Assembly (NCBI GenBank): GCA_030684555.1
Contig: JAUXVN010000130.1
Location: 1 to 58,196 of the forward strand
Direction: 5' to 3'
Length of the DNA: 58,196 nucleotides
Source: Ignavibacteria bacterium
GTDB lineage: Bacteria; Bacteroidota; Ignavibacteria; Ignavibacteriales; Ignavibacteriaceae
The stretch's first letter is position 1; the number at the start of each line of letters is the position of its first letter. The position numbers and the translations under genes were made by a program. Positions 17,372-27,115 of this stretch are shown here, piece after piece. The notes beneath the pieces are model-generated. The model worked only from the letters and a program-made list of their open reading frames with translations. It did no database searches and had not been told where the DNA came from.

Positions 17372-19987
17372 TTAGTAATCGAAATTAAGATCATATAAAA
17401 CTCTCAACATTAAATTACGTTCTCGTTGTGGAGTTCTTGAGGAATAGAACGAACCGTCTGCACTTCTGATGCCGGGGTCAAAATATTCTTTGTTTAAAAT
17501 ATTATTACAACTTAATTGAAAAGTTAAACCGGTTTCTAAAATATTCTGATAACTTAAACTTCCGTTTAGTAAAAAGAGAGAAGGAAATATTTCTGAATTA
17601 GAAGGGACACTTGTCCCTGTACCGGTTTTTCTTTCTCCAATATAATTTAACCGAAGATTAATGTTCAGTTTTTCGAAATATTTTGCATTAATACCGGAAT
17701 TAAAACGGTGACTTGCGATATCACCTATCCTGGACTCACTTCCAGCTTCTGTATTTCTTGGTTCGGTAAATGTATAGTTGGCATATATCTGATAGTTGTT
17801 AAAACTATAAGTGAATGTTGATTGAACTCCTTTAATCTGTAAAGAGCCGATAGGTTGGTTTTGTCCTGTAGTTCCTCCATTATATTCTACTATCTTTGTT
17901 CCAACAACTCCCGAATAATCTGCGCTATAAGCGGAAGTTTCAAAATAAAGCGAAGATAATAATTTTAAACCAATACTGAATTCAATATTCTTAACTTTTT
18001 CAGGTTCAAGATTCGGATTTGTAAGTTGACGTGCAGGATTTGTCGTAAACTTTGTCCAGTTTGAAGCATCTTTAATAGCTTCTGAATAGATACCTTTAAA
18101 TATAAAAATTGATGGTGTATATACTATTGCTATTCGAGGATTGAATTGTGTTCCATATCCACCAAATTCTCTAATCTTATTATAATCAAGTCTTCCGCCA
18201 AGAGTTATTTTTAATTGTTCGATCGGTTTGTAACTGCCTTGAACATATAAGCCCCAATCAACAATTTCATAACTGTTTCCACCCAAGACATTTCCCTGAC
18301 TAGTTTTACTTCCGCCAGCATATCCTGAATCAGAGGGAAACGGTTTGTAAGCAATATTATAATTCCCTTGTAATTGACTGTTACGAATCTCCAATCCCGT
18401 TAATAGATCAAACGTAGTAGAAGGTGAGTATAATACTTTTATTTCGTTTCGTAACTGTTTTGATAATTGATAATAATATTCAGTTACCCAAAATGGCTGC
18501 GAGTCTGATGCGAGATCAGCTAAGCCAAATGCACCATTTGAATAGTTTAATAAATAAACAGCTTTAGAATCATTATGAATACTGTGAACTTTATATTGAG
18601 TATAATTTGTAAAACTTAATTCATCTGTTATTGACTTATCATACTTTATAAAGAAGAAAGATTGTTCCGGTACCCAAATACTTCCATTGTGAGCACCGGC
18701 TTCGTTATTGTCTGTAAAATAATTTGTGCCACCTGAAGTATTTCGCCATTTTTGATATCCGATTGTAAAATCGTAAAGTTTAAGTTTGCCATATAGATAA
18801 TAAGAATTACTGATGTTACTGTATTTTATTTTGCTGCCGCCGACTGCTTCATTAATACCGTTCTTATCAAAATTTCTAGCAGCATCAATTCCGGCTTGCG
18901 TCAATTCAACAGAAATAGGATCCCCGTTATTGTCACGAACAATATTATAATATGGATTTCCATCAGTTAGGTTATTATTTGTTATATAAGTTTGAACATT
19001 ATCGTAAATATTTAACATGGAAGCATAATCGATACCGTCATAATAAGTTTGGCTGTAATCGTAATCGGGAAAACGAGATAAATCCATTTCATCAGAATAA
19101 AAATTTCGACCACTAAAGGAAAATGCAACATCACTTAGTTTGCCGGCTATTGTAATGTCATTGAAACGGGTATTCCATGAACCGATATTTGACTGAGCTG
19201 AGACACCAATTTTTTTATCTTTATAAATTTCTTCAGGCTCTTTTGTTATTACATTAATAACACCTACAAATGCGTTAGCACCATACATGGTTGAAGCGGG
19301 ACCATATACAACCTCAACTCGCTTGATGTTTGTTAAAGGGTATTGTCTTGATAGATATGTAATATTTGACCAAAGATCATTCTCCTCAACTCCATCAATT
19401 AAAAATATTGTACGGTCAGTATTGTTTGAACGATAACCTCTTTGATAGATATTTGAATATGTCGGTCCAAATGATCTTGAAATATCAAATCCCGGCAGAT
19501 CGCTCATTAATGCTTCTAAATCAGTATATCCTCTTTTTTGAATATCATCTTCATTAATAACTATAACGGTTGCCGGGGCTTCGGTAAGGGTTTCAAGTTT
19601 TTTTGAAACGGATTGAACCTGGGTGTTAACTCCGATTAATTTTAATTCGGTAATGAGTCTTACAAATTTTGGAGGATCGAATAAAGTAGGCTCAAAATTT
19701 GGGTCAATCCTAATTAACTGAGCGGCTGAATAATTAGCTAAATTTATTGAGTCTATGGCAATGTAAGTCATCGATAAAAGTCTGTACGCTTGTACCAATT
19801 CTTTTGATGAAAAACCTGTTTTTAGGCAAGGTTCAAGGATTGAAATTACCGACTCAAAATCACCGATCTCATATTTTTTTTTTGCTTCATTTAAAGAAAC
19901 ATCATCGCATCGGTTTTGTGAAATAATATTTTCTTGAAAGAAAGATACTATTAACAATAGCAACAATAACCCTTTTTTATTTATCAT
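17372..19987 (-). CDS. TonB-dependent outer-membrane receptor with N-terminal helical repeat
   Basis: 871 residues from ATG 19987, chosen because AAGGT lies upstream and the signal peptide starts there (MINKKGLLLLLLIVSFF); ATG 20008 lacks a ribosome site. Instead of a carboxypeptidase-like domain, residues about 30-115 form TPR-like helices (EAKKKYEIGDFESVISILEPCL). The plug follows (about 125-235: TEAPATVIVINEDDIQKRGY, DRTIFLIDGVEEN, RVEVVYGPASTMYGANAFVGVINVIT) and then the 22-strand barrel, ending in LRVLYDLNFDY with a terminal aromatic. Such receptors import siderophores, cobalamin or glycans; no substrate can be named, and no riboswitch or SusD partner is seen. It lies 53 nt after the STAND-ATPase gene. 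Confidence 0.9.
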   Translation of the reverse strand: MINKKGLLLLLLIVSFFQENIISQNRCDDVSLNEAKKKYEIGDFESVISILEPCLKTGFSSKELVQAYRLLSMTYIAIDSINLANYSAAQLIRIDPNFEPTLFDPPKFVRLITELKLIGVNTQVQSVSKKLETLTEAPATVIVINEDDIQKRGYTDLEALMSDLPGFDISRSFGPTYSNIYQRGYRSNNTDRTIFLIDGVEENDLWSNITYLSRQYPLTNIKRVEVVYGPASTMYGANAFVGVINVITKEPEEIYKDKKIGVSAQSNIGSWNTRFNDITIAGKLSDVAFSFSGRNFYSDEMDLSRFPDYDYSQTYYDGIDYASMLNIYDNVQTYITNNNLTDGNPYYNIVRDNNGDPISVELTQAGIDAARNFDKNGINEAVGGSKIKYSNISNSYYLYGKLKLYDFTIGYQKWRNTSGGTNYFTDNNEAGAHNGSIWVPEQSFFFIKYDKSITDELSFTNYTQYKVHSIHNDSKAVYLLNYSNGAFGLADLASDSQPFWVTEYYYQLSKQLRNEIKVLYSPSTTFDLLTGLEIRNSQLQGNYNIAYKPFPSDSGYAGGSKTSQGNVLGGNSYEIVDWGLYVQGSYKPIEQLKITLGGRLDYNKIREFGGYGTQFNPRIAIVYTPSIFIFKGIYSEAIKDASNWTKFTTNPARQLTNPNLEPEKVKNIEFSIGLKLLSSLYFETSAYSADYSGVVGTKIVEYNGGTTGQNQPIGSLQIKGVQSTFTYSFNNYQIYANYTFTEPRNTEAGSESRIGDIASHRFNSGINAKYFEKLNINLRLNYIGERKTGTGTSVPSNSEIFPSLFLLNGSLSYQNILETGLTFQLSCNNILNKEYFDPGIRSADGSFYSSRTPQRERNLMLRVLYDLNFDY

Positions 19988-20040
19988 ATTTACCTTAATG
20001 GAACTCATGAAAAATTGTATTTCTGTTTAATGCTTATTTC

Positions 20041-23000
20041 TTATGGTAAATTCAAATTAGATTTTTCGTATGGAATATCACCCCCAACGTATTTATACCA
20101 TTCTTCCCGGGTTAAATTTCTCTTAATTCTTTTCTGAAGTATTTCAGCCAATTGATTAGTTTTAATAATCTGGCGGCGGATTGTTTTATCCTCGCCGGCT
20201 GTGAAAACTTCTGTTCCATCCATCGAAAATGCGATATTATAAACCCATGAATCATGTTCATCAAGAATAACCGGAAGTTGATCAGGCTTTGTGAAGTTCC
20301 ACACCCTAACACTGCCATCAGAACTGGCGGTTGCAACAGTTTTATTATCATTCGAGAATGCAATGTCATTTACCGTTGAAGAATGTCCAATTAATTCAAT
20401 TGGTTTCGAAGAAATAGAATCAAAATTCCATAATAGTAATAATCCTTTTGAATTACCTGTCATAAAAGTTTTTCCGTCAGGACTAAATGAAATCGCGGAT
20501 ATTGCAGTTCCATTCTCGATTAGAGCTAATGATAAATCACTACTCAAATCGTAGAGTGATAATTTACCGTCATCACGACCCAAAATAATTTGATTTTTAT
20601 TTGGATGAAAAGCCGCTGTAGTATACCGGGATTTCGATTGTTCGATTATTCGGGATTCATTTAAATTGTTTTTCAAATTCCACAATCGCAATGTTCCATC
20701 AGAACTTGTTGATACGAGAAGAGAGTTTTCGTAGTTGAACGAGACAGAATTAACAACGAAAGAATGTCCTTTTAGTTGAATTATTGATGAGTTTTGATTC
20801 TCCAAATCTATGAGAAGTATAGTTCCTTCAAAAGTTCCGACTGCCAAAAGTCTATTATCACCCGAGATGTCAAGAGAACGAATACCTTTTTTTGCAACAT
20901 CGGGGAGTGCTATTAGTTTCGGTTTATTTAATGGATTGTGAATATCCCAAATCCTTATAGTACCATCATCACTACATGAAATTAAATTGCTTTTTGATAG
21001 TACAATACTTCTAACACCATCCTGATGTCCTCTAAAAACAACATTATCAGAAACTGAATAATTTAAAGCTTGATAAATATCCGGATCATTTTCCCAGCCA
21101 TCATTTTTCAGATTAAAATTATAAGCCTGAAGTGATAGTAATGAAGATAGTCCAGAATTGTTTTGAATTTTAACTGCTTGTATTGCCATTGATCTTGCAA
21201 TTGCAATAAGCCTTAAACGCATAGTATTTTTCTCGGAGATCTCAGCTTTAATTCTTTCTGCGTCAGCAATTTTTTTCTGATTTATTGCGTCTTGTTTTTG
21301 TTTTTCAGCTTCATCTTTGGATTTAATCGCAACAACTTTTGCAGCATCTGCCTGTTGTTTTTGGAGAAGAGCTTCTTGTTTTTGATGCTCGGCAATTTTT
21401 TGCTGTTCAAGAGCATATTGTTTTTGTTCTTCGGTAATGATCTGCTGTTGTTCAGCTATTTGTTGTTGCTGTTCAGCTATCCTTTTTTGTGATATTGCTT
21501 CCTTCTTCTGCTGATCAGCTTTTTTACTTTCCGATTGAGCAACTTTTTCTTTCTCTAATGCTTTCTTTTCACTTGCTTCGGCTTTAAAACGGAGATTAAG
21601 TGAAACCAAAAGAAAAATCAGTGAAATAACTGAAGCCGCACCAAGAAAAATTGCAAATCTTCTTGCACGAGTTAACTCACGTTGTTGCTGCCTTTCTTTT
21701 TTAGCAATTTCAAGTTCAAATTCACTTTTACTATAATTCAAAAACTCCATTGCCCTATCAAATGCATGGTCATATCGTTTTGCCCATGTAGCGTTAGGTT
21801 TATTTGTGTCGAGCCAGTTGAGTGCGAGTTGAAGTTCCGGATTTATCCAAAGTGCTGCTTTGCCATCCTGATATAGTTCGGCAGATTTCGATAGTCTTAA
21901 ATAAAGTTGAGCGGATTTAGTTTCATCCTCAACCCAGTCTTTTAATCTTCCCCATTTACGCATTATACTTTCATGTGAAATATCAATTATGCTTTCTTCG
22001 TCTAACTGGAAGTGGTGTGAAGGCATTAAAAATGCAACTCCGGGAGATCTAAAAATATCGATAATAGAAATAATTTCTGACTCTTTTGCTTCAGCAAGCG
22101 TGCAGATATCTTTTAATGGGGTTGGGCGCCTCGTCCCTCGACCAGTATTATCGCTGCCAAGGTCTGTGAGAGCTTTGAATAATTTTTCGGTTAAAAATTT
22201 TTGTCTCGGGTTCGGGAAATCTTGATATATTTTTTCAGCATGTTGAGAAATAGCTTCTGCCATTGTTCCAATAGCTTCATAATGGGCGAGGTCAATCGGT
22301 TCATCACCAATTCGATTAAGTATCCAATAATCCCAAGTGCGCATAAGTGCATGTTGCATAACCGGAAGTTGATCCGGATCATCTCCCACATCGTGGAGTA
22401 GTTGATTTACAAGTCGTTTAGAAATTTTACCGCCGCATACCTCAATTGGTCCGGTGATGGCAAGTTCTTTTTCATACTTAGACATTCGGACAACCAAATG
22501 ATGCCCTTTATTTATAGCTTCAGGAAGTCCTGTAAATTCGGTGCAATCACCTAAAAAATCCGATCTCATGGTAATTACGATGAAACAATTGCATTCTTCT
22601 TTAGAGGTTACTTCCAGAAGTAATTGTACAAAGCGGTCAGCTTCTGATTTTAAATTTTCTTTTTCAGCAACTTGTTGAAAACGAAATAATTCTTCAAACT
22701 GATCGATTACTAATAAAATATTTTTATTAAGACTGGTTTGTAATAAATCGATTAGCTCGCTTAAACTTGAATTGCCGCTGCTTAATATTGATTGGATGTC
22801 TGAAATCTTTGTAAATGGGGCTGTGTTAATATTTTCGGATTTGGCTATACTGAAAATCGCTTCACTCAATCTAAAGATTGGTTCATTTCCCGGTCTGAAA
22901 ATTTGATGATCCCATTCTTTGATGTTTTGAACATGTTTGCCCTTAAACAAAGAGGGGAGCAAACCGGCTCTAACTAAAGAGGATTTACCGCATCCGGAAG

Positions 23001-23148
23001 AACCGGTAATAGCAAGAAAACGGGTCTCATATAATCGCGGAATTAATTCTTTTATTTGGCTTTCACGACCGAAGAATAAAACATCTTCATCAGCCTCAAA
23101 ACTTCTGATTCCGGGGAACGGGTTAAGAAATAATTTCTTTTCCCCCAT
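20041..23148 (-). CDS. Membrane-anchored STAND ATPase (nSTAND1-like) with coiled coil and WD40 propeller
   Basis: The reading frame reaches TTG 23160, but ATG 23148 is preferred. Residues below are counted from the TTG. The N-terminal STAND NTPase has NPFPGIRSFEADEDVLFFGRE, a P-loop GSSGCGKSS (53-61) and Walker B NILLVIDQFEELFR (about 150-163), with a winged-helix region after it. One membrane span lies at about 499-521 (FAIFLGAASVISLIFLLVSL), then a Gln/Lys-rich coiled coil (about 530-640) and about seven WD40 repeats (about 705-1005; NLISCSDDGTIRIWD, ATASSDGSVRVWN). The propeller and ATPase lie on either side of the span. STAND proteins switch on ligand binding; no toxic effector domain is seen here, so a signalling rather than suicidal role is likely. 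It is the first gene of the minus-strand block. Confidence 0.85.
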   Translation of the reverse strand: MGEKKLFLNPFPGIRSFEADEDVLFFGRESQIKELIPRLYETRFLAITGSSGCGKSSLVRAGLLPSLFKGKHVQNIKEWDHQIFRPGNEPIFRLSEAIFSIAKSENINTAPFTKISDIQSILSSGNSSLSELIDLLQTSLNKNILLVIDQFEELFRFQQVAEKENLKSEADRFVQLLLEVTSKEECNCFIVITMRSDFLGDCTEFTGLPEAINKGHHLVVRMSKYEKELAITGPIEVCGGKISKRLVNQLLHDVGDDPDQLPVMQHALMRTWDYWILNRIGDEPIDLAHYEAIGTMAEAISQHAEKIYQDFPNPRQKFLTEKLFKALTDLGSDNTGRGTRRPTPLKDICTLAEAKESEIISIIDIFRSPGVAFLMPSHHFQLDEESIIDISHESIMRKWGRLKDWVEDETKSAQLYLRLSKSAELYQDGKAALWINPELQLALNWLDTNKPNATWAKRYDHAFDRAMEFLNYSKSEFELEIAKKERQQQRELTRARRFAIFLGAASVISLIFLLVSLNLRFKAEASEKKALEKEKVAQSESKKADQQKKEAISQKRIAEQQQQIAEQQQIITEEQKQYALEQQKIAEHQKQEALLQKQQADAAKVVAIKSKDEAEKQKQDAINQKKIADAERIKAEISEKNTMRLRLIAIARSMAIQAVKIQNNSGLSSLLSLQAYNFNLKNDGWENDPDIYQALNYSVSDNVVFRGHQDGVRSIVLSKSNLISCSDDGTIRIWDIHNPLNKPKLIALPDVAKKGIRSLDISGDNRLLAVGTFEGTILLIDLENQNSSIIQLKGHSFVVNSVSFNYENSLLVSTSSDGTLRLWNLKNNLNESRIIEQSKSRYTTAAFHPNKNQIILGRDDGKLSLYDLSSDLSLALIENGTAISAISFSPDGKTFMTGNSKGLLLLWNFDSISSKPIELIGHSSTVNDIAFSNDNKTVATASSDGSVRVWNFTKPDQLPVILDEHDSWVYNIAFSMDGTEVFTAGEDKTIRRQIIKTNQLAEILQKRIKRNLTREEWYKYVGGDIPYEKSNLNLP

Positions 23149-23160
23149 ATCAATATCCAA

Positions 23161-23435
23161 TCAATTAAGTTAATGCAAATATGTTTGTGCAACTTAGTTA
23201 GAATTCGGAGAAATATACTCAATAAGTCTATGAATTTTTTTTTGAAATTACAACGATTTATATTATAAATATTTTAGTAATCTTAATTTTTTATGAACAG
23301 TGTTAAGAAAATAAAGCATGCTGATTTTTTTTGTGGATGAATTAAAACACTTTTGGAATCTTCGGAAGAATGATAAATTAGACAGATGAAATTTTCACAT
23401 TTCGCCTATAATGTAACTAATTCAGAAAATGGAAG
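23161..23435. other. Divergent intergenic region
   Basis: 275 nt between the first gene of the minus-strand block and the plus-strand L,D-transpeptidase gene. It is very AT-rich and must hold promoters for both directions. A TATAAT-like box (around 23408-23413) lies 20-odd nt before the plus-strand start, and TATATTTC is seen on the minus strand without a matching -33 box. No ORF, RNA or hairpin worth naming. Confidence 0.4.
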
Positions 23436-25265
23436 ATGAGCTTAAAAAAAATTCTTTTCATATTAATATCATGTTGTTCAATATCCTTAAATTCATGTGA
23501 ATGGTTCAATAAAGAGAATGGCCTAATTGTACCGGGATTGAGCAAGGATAGTCTTTTCAACTCAATGATTTTGATAACGTCTGATTCAAACTATGTTAAC
23601 TCTATTTATGGAATTGAGAAAGAAATTATTGATACGCTTGTAAAAATCTATCAGCAGAACAATTACAATTCAATTTGGCTCACTGAAGAGACTGATACTT
23701 TACAAATAGAATCTTTTTTAAGTTACCTGGAGAATTCGTTTAAACATGGTCTAAATCCTGAGCGATATTATTTCACTCAACTGAATTCTAATTATCTCTC
23801 ATTAGTTAAGAATGCCAATAAAACCAGTTTGTATGATTATTCTTTGCTGGCAAATTTTGATTTCCTTCTTTCGGCATCATTTTTACAATATCAGAAAAGT
23901 ATTCTCTTTGGAGTGATTAATCCGCGTGAATACGACCCGGAGAATTATGATATCCCGTTACCTGATAGAAAGATAGATTTGTTTGCTAATCTATTAAATC
24001 ATAATAAACAGGATGTTCTGGAAAAGATTCAACCTAAGAGTTTGCGTTATATCGGACTTCAAAATGCGCTCCAATTTTATAAAGAATTTGCAAATACAGT
24101 GAATTGGATTCAAGTCCCCGGTATTACAGGAAAAATAGAACTCGGACAACAATCAACAATTTTGAAACCTATGGTTGAAAACTTTGTTTCGTTAGGATTG
24201 CTTGATTCCTCATATCATCTATCATTCCCACCGAGATATGATTCGGTTCTATTTAATGCAGTGAGAAAATTTCAAAGTCTTTATGGATTAAAAGATGATG
24301 GCGTTATCGGTTTTCAAACTATCGAACAACTCAATATTACTCCATCGGAAAGAGTTGAACAGATAAAAGTAAATTTGGAACGTTTCCGTTGGACGACTTA
24401 TACCGACTCATTAACTTATGTATTAGTAAACATTCCTGATTTTACGTTGTATGCATATAAAGATGGCGCTTTACAAACATCAATTAAAGTATGCGTTGGA
24501 CAAAAACGTGAACGCAACTATGAACAAAAAATAGCTGTCTATAAGAAAACAAAAAGATGGATTCACTTACCTAAAAATTTTGAAACCCCGCAAGTCTATA
24601 GCCGGATTAACCAAATTATTACAAATCCACCATGGAATGTTCCGACAAGTATAGCGAAGAACGAAACCTATTATGAAGTAATGAAAGATCCAGATTATTT
24701 GAATGACAAAAAATTCAAAGTCTTTCAAGGTGGTAAAGAGATTGATCATAATGAGATTGACTGGCGAAAATACTCACCTACAAATCTTCCATTTACTTTT
24801 GTGCAAGAGCCGGGGGGAGCAAATGCTCTTGGTAAAATTAAATTTATGTTCAATAATAAATATTCAATTTATTTACATGATACTCCGACTCGCGCTCCAT
24901 TCTCAGCCGCTAACCGTGCTGTAAGCCATGGATGTGTTCGGGTTGAAAAACCATTAATGTTCGCAGAGTATATAACCGGTCAGGTTACAAATCTAACTCT
25001 CGATGATGTTAAAATTGAATTGGGAATCAAACCCGAGGATAAAGAGAAGATGAAAAATTTTAAGGGGTATCATAATAAAACAAAATTTTTAGAACTTAAC
25101 CGGTCTATAGCACTATTTGTTGACTATTTTACTGTTTGGACGGATACAAAAAACAGTCTTCAATTTAGACCGGATGTTTATGAAAAGGATAAAAAATTAT
25201 CACTAGCTTTAGCGGAAATTGAAACACCTAATCATTTGGAGCTGGCATTACTACCCACAAAATAA
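23436..25265 (+). CDS. L,D-transpeptidase lipoprotein (YcbB/LdtD-like)
   Basis: 609 residues. The N-terminus is a lipoprotein signal with lipobox Cys 21 (SLNSC). Domains: a YcbB-type scaffold region (about 50-240; YQQNNYNSIWLTEETDT, LENSFKHGLNPERYYF), a peptidoglycan-binding domain (about 260-300; AVRKFQSLYGLKDDGVIGFQTIEQLN), and a YkuD catalytic domain with His in IYLHDTP and the active-site motif SHGCVR (496-501). It would form 3-3 peptide cross-links in periplasmic peptidoglycan. Its 3' end overlaps the convergent pspC-like gene by 38 nt. Family assignment is firm; exact substrate preference is not visible. Confidence 0.9.
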   Translation: MSLKKILFILISCCSISLNSCEWFNKENGLIVPGLSKDSLFNSMILITSDSNYVNSIYGIEKEIIDTLVKIYQQNNYNSIWLTEETDTLQIESFLSYLENSFKHGLNPERYYFTQLNSNYLSLVKNANKTSLYDYSLLANFDFLLSASFLQYQKSILFGVINPREYDPENYDIPLPDRKIDLFANLLNHNKQDVLEKIQPKSLRYIGLQNALQFYKEFANTVNWIQVPGITGKIELGQQSTILKPMVENFVSLGLLDSSYHLSFPPRYDSVLFNAVRKFQSLYGLKDDGVIGFQTIEQLNITPSERVEQIKVNLERFRWTTYTDSLTYVLVNIPDFTLYAYKDGALQTSIKVCVGQKRERNYEQKIAVYKKTKRWIHLPKNFETPQVYSRINQIITNPPWNVPTSIAKNETYYEVMKDPDYLNDKKFKVFQGGKEIDHNEIDWRKYSPTNLPFTFVQEPGGANALGKIKFMFNNKYSIYLHDTPTRAPFSAANRAVSHGCVRVEKPLMFAEYITGQVTNLTLDDVKIELGIKPEDKEKMKNFKGYHNKTKFLELNRSIALFVDYFTVWTDTKNSLQFRPDVYEKDKKLSLALAEIETPNHLELALLPTK

Positions 25266-25413
25266 TATAGACTAAAATTCCAGGAAATGCTGCACTTAAT
25301 GTTGAAAGTAGAACATAACCAACCCTAACAATTGTTGGATCCCATCCAAGCCAGTCTGCAATACCTCCGCAAACCCCGGCAATCATTTTGTTGTGCGATT
25401 TTTTCAATACCAT
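25228..25413 (-). CDS. PspC-domain membrane protein
   Basis: 61 residues. VLKKSHNKMIAGVCGGIADWLGWDPTIVR followed by a hydrophobic helix (VLLSTLSAAFPGILVYIILWVVMP) is the PspC domain, linked elsewhere to phage-shock/envelope-stress responses. The start is ATG 25413 with GGAG 7 nt before it; a TTG at 25425 would extend it by four residues. The 3' end overlaps the convergent transpeptidase gene by 38 nt. No pspA-like gene is nearby. Confidence 0.85.
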   Translation of the reverse strand: MVLKKSHNKMIAGVCGGIADWLGWDPTIVRVGYVLLSTLSAAFPGILVYIILWVVMPAPND

Positions 25414-25551
25414 TAATTTCTCCAATTATTAAAAATCATTATTGGTAAAATATCAAAATATTCATAGTTATAAAATCGTTTGTTTGCGAAAAGGGATGCC
25501 ATTCACTAATTTCACATTGAGATTCAAACAAAATTGTAAAGAGGTTGAAAA

Positions 25552-27066
25552 TTGGGCAATGTCGAACAAAAAGAAATCTATAAGAAAGCTGAAGAACTTT
25601 CTTCTCCATTTGATTATTCATTAAATGAAGCTGCTATTATTCTTGCTGCAGGTCATGGTAAAAGAATAAAATCTCATCGTTCAAAAATGTTGCATAATAT
25701 TTGGGGTATCCCTACTGTTGAACGCGTTTTTAACGCTTGTCAAAAAACTGAAGAAGCAATTAACGCCATATTGGTTGTTGGGATTAAAGCATTAGATGTT
25801 ATGAGTGTAATCGGGAAAAGAGAAAAAACTATTTTCTCATATCAAGCTGAACAAAAAGGTACAGGACATGCAGTTCAAATTGCTTTAGAGAAAATCGAAA
25901 AGGATTTTGATGGTGTAATTTATGTCCTGCCGGGGGATATGGGATTAATTGATAAAACGACTACTACAATGTTCCGACACGTTTTTAAAGATTCTAATGC
26001 GGACATGATGGTGTTAACCGGAATTTACGAAGGTGATAGTAATCAAAATTCTTACGGAAGAATTGTTCGTGTGAAAGAGGTTGATACTTCAGGTAAACCC
26101 TCCGGTGAAGATTTCGGAAATGTAATTGAAATTATAGAACACAAAGATATTCTAACTATAAAAGAGGATGAAGAGTATACAGTTCAATATAACGACAGAA
26201 AATATTCTTATTCAAGAAATGAACTAATAGAGAATAGAGAATATAATTCAGGCGTTTATGCGTTTGATTATAAAAAACTGATTCAACTTGTAAATCAACT
26301 TTCAAGCAATAATGCTCAAAACGAAATTTATATTACTGACCTTATCGCTTTGTTTAATAAGCATAAATTTAATGTTACTGCTATCAGTCCGCATGATCAA
26401 TACGTTGTAATGGGATTTAATGATAAATCAGTACTGAAGGACATGGAAAATTTATTCCGTAATCAAGTATACACAAAACTTAAAAATATAATTGAGATTG
26501 CGGATCCGGATGATTTTTTTATTCATGAAGATGTAGTTGAAGATATTTTTAGAATGGACAAACTTGGTGAACCATTAGATATTAAAATTGGTTCGGGAGT
26601 TTACATTGGTAAAGGAGTAAGGTTAAACTACAATATTGAATTTAAAAAAAATGCTTACATCGATGGAAATGTTCAATTCGGAAATGATGTGACAATTTGG
26701 GAAAATGTTCATTTATCCTGTTTTACAAATCAATCCTTTGTAATCGGAAATAATGTGGAAATTCTTTGGGGTGATATTATAAAAGGGAATATTACTATCG
26801 GTGATGGTTCAAGAATTGAATCAAGTGTTAACATGACAGGTTCCGATGAATTCCCATTACACATTGGCAAAAATGTGCTGATTAAAGGGACAAGTTATAT
26901 TTTCGGTTCAATCATTGAGGATGAAATTCATATTGAGCATAGTGTTATTATTAAAAAGAAAGTGAATAGATTAGTAAAACGTAATGGTCAAGTGCAGAGA
27001 ATCCGATTCTATCTCCCAATGCCATCGGGAATAGATGCAGTAGAACATCTCGAAGATTTAGATTAA
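25552..27066 (+). CDS. GlmU-like sugar-1-phosphate nucleotidyltransferase with left-handed beta-helix
   Basis: 504 residues from a TTG start (25552) with GAGG 7 nt upstream. Residues about 23-290 form a nucleotidyltransferase: LAAGHGKRIKSHRSKMLHNI (GlmU reads LAAGxGTRMxSxxPKxLH), QAEQKGTGHAV and VLPGDMGLI, all pyrophosphorylase motifs of the UDP-GlcNAc type. Residues about 350-480 are hexapeptide repeats (left-handed beta-helix: IGSGVYIGKGVRLNYNIEF, NAYIDGNVQFGNDVTIWENV). The tail differs from bifunctional GlmU and the acetyltransferase His is not recognised, so it may be a uridylyltransferase only, or use another sugar. A ~23-residue N-terminal extension is unusual. A weak hairpin (27074-27101) follows. 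Confidence 0.75.
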   Translation: MGNVEQKEIYKKAEELSSPFDYSLNEAAIILAAGHGKRIKSHRSKMLHNIWGIPTVERVFNACQKTEEAINAILVVGIKALDVMSVIGKREKTIFSYQAEQKGTGHAVQIALEKIEKDFDGVIYVLPGDMGLIDKTTTTMFRHVFKDSNADMMVLTGIYEGDSNQNSYGRIVRVKEVDTSGKPSGEDFGNVIEIIEHKDILTIKEDEEYTVQYNDRKYSYSRNELIENREYNSGVYAFDYKKLIQLVNQLSSNNAQNEIYITDLIALFNKHKFNVTAISPHDQYVVMGFNDKSVLKDMENLFRNQVYTKLKNIIEIADPDDFFIHEDVVEDIFRMDKLGEPLDIKIGSGVYIGKGVRLNYNIEFKKNAYIDGNVQFGNDVTIWENVHLSCFTNQSFVIGNNVEILWGDIIKGNITIGDGSRIESSVNMTGSDEFPLHIGKNVLIKGTSYIFGSIIEDEIHIEHSVIIKKKVNRLVKRNGQVQRIRFYLPMPSGIDAVEHLEDLD

Positions 27067-27073
27067 ATTTTAT

Positions 27074-27101
27074 GCCATCAGAATAAACATATTTTGATGG
27101 C
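27074..27101. terminator. Possible hairpin terminator between convergent genes
   Basis: GCCATCAGAA (27074-27083), loop TAAACATA, TTTTGATGGC (27092-27101): ten pairs including one G-U. Only a short, broken T-run follows, so a terminator role is tentative. Confidence 0.4.
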
Positions 27102-27115
27102 TAATTTTCTTCTGA

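Noticed and set aside
21292-21492. Plus-strand ORF rich in Phe and Leu
   Set aside because: It is the antisense shadow of the Gln/Lys-rich coiled coil in the STAND protein.
20041-23148. Anti-phage STAND (Avs-like) defence gene
   Set aside because: A STAND ATPase is present, but there is no nuclease, TIR or protease effector domain and no neighbouring defence genes; it has a membrane span and WD40 propeller instead.
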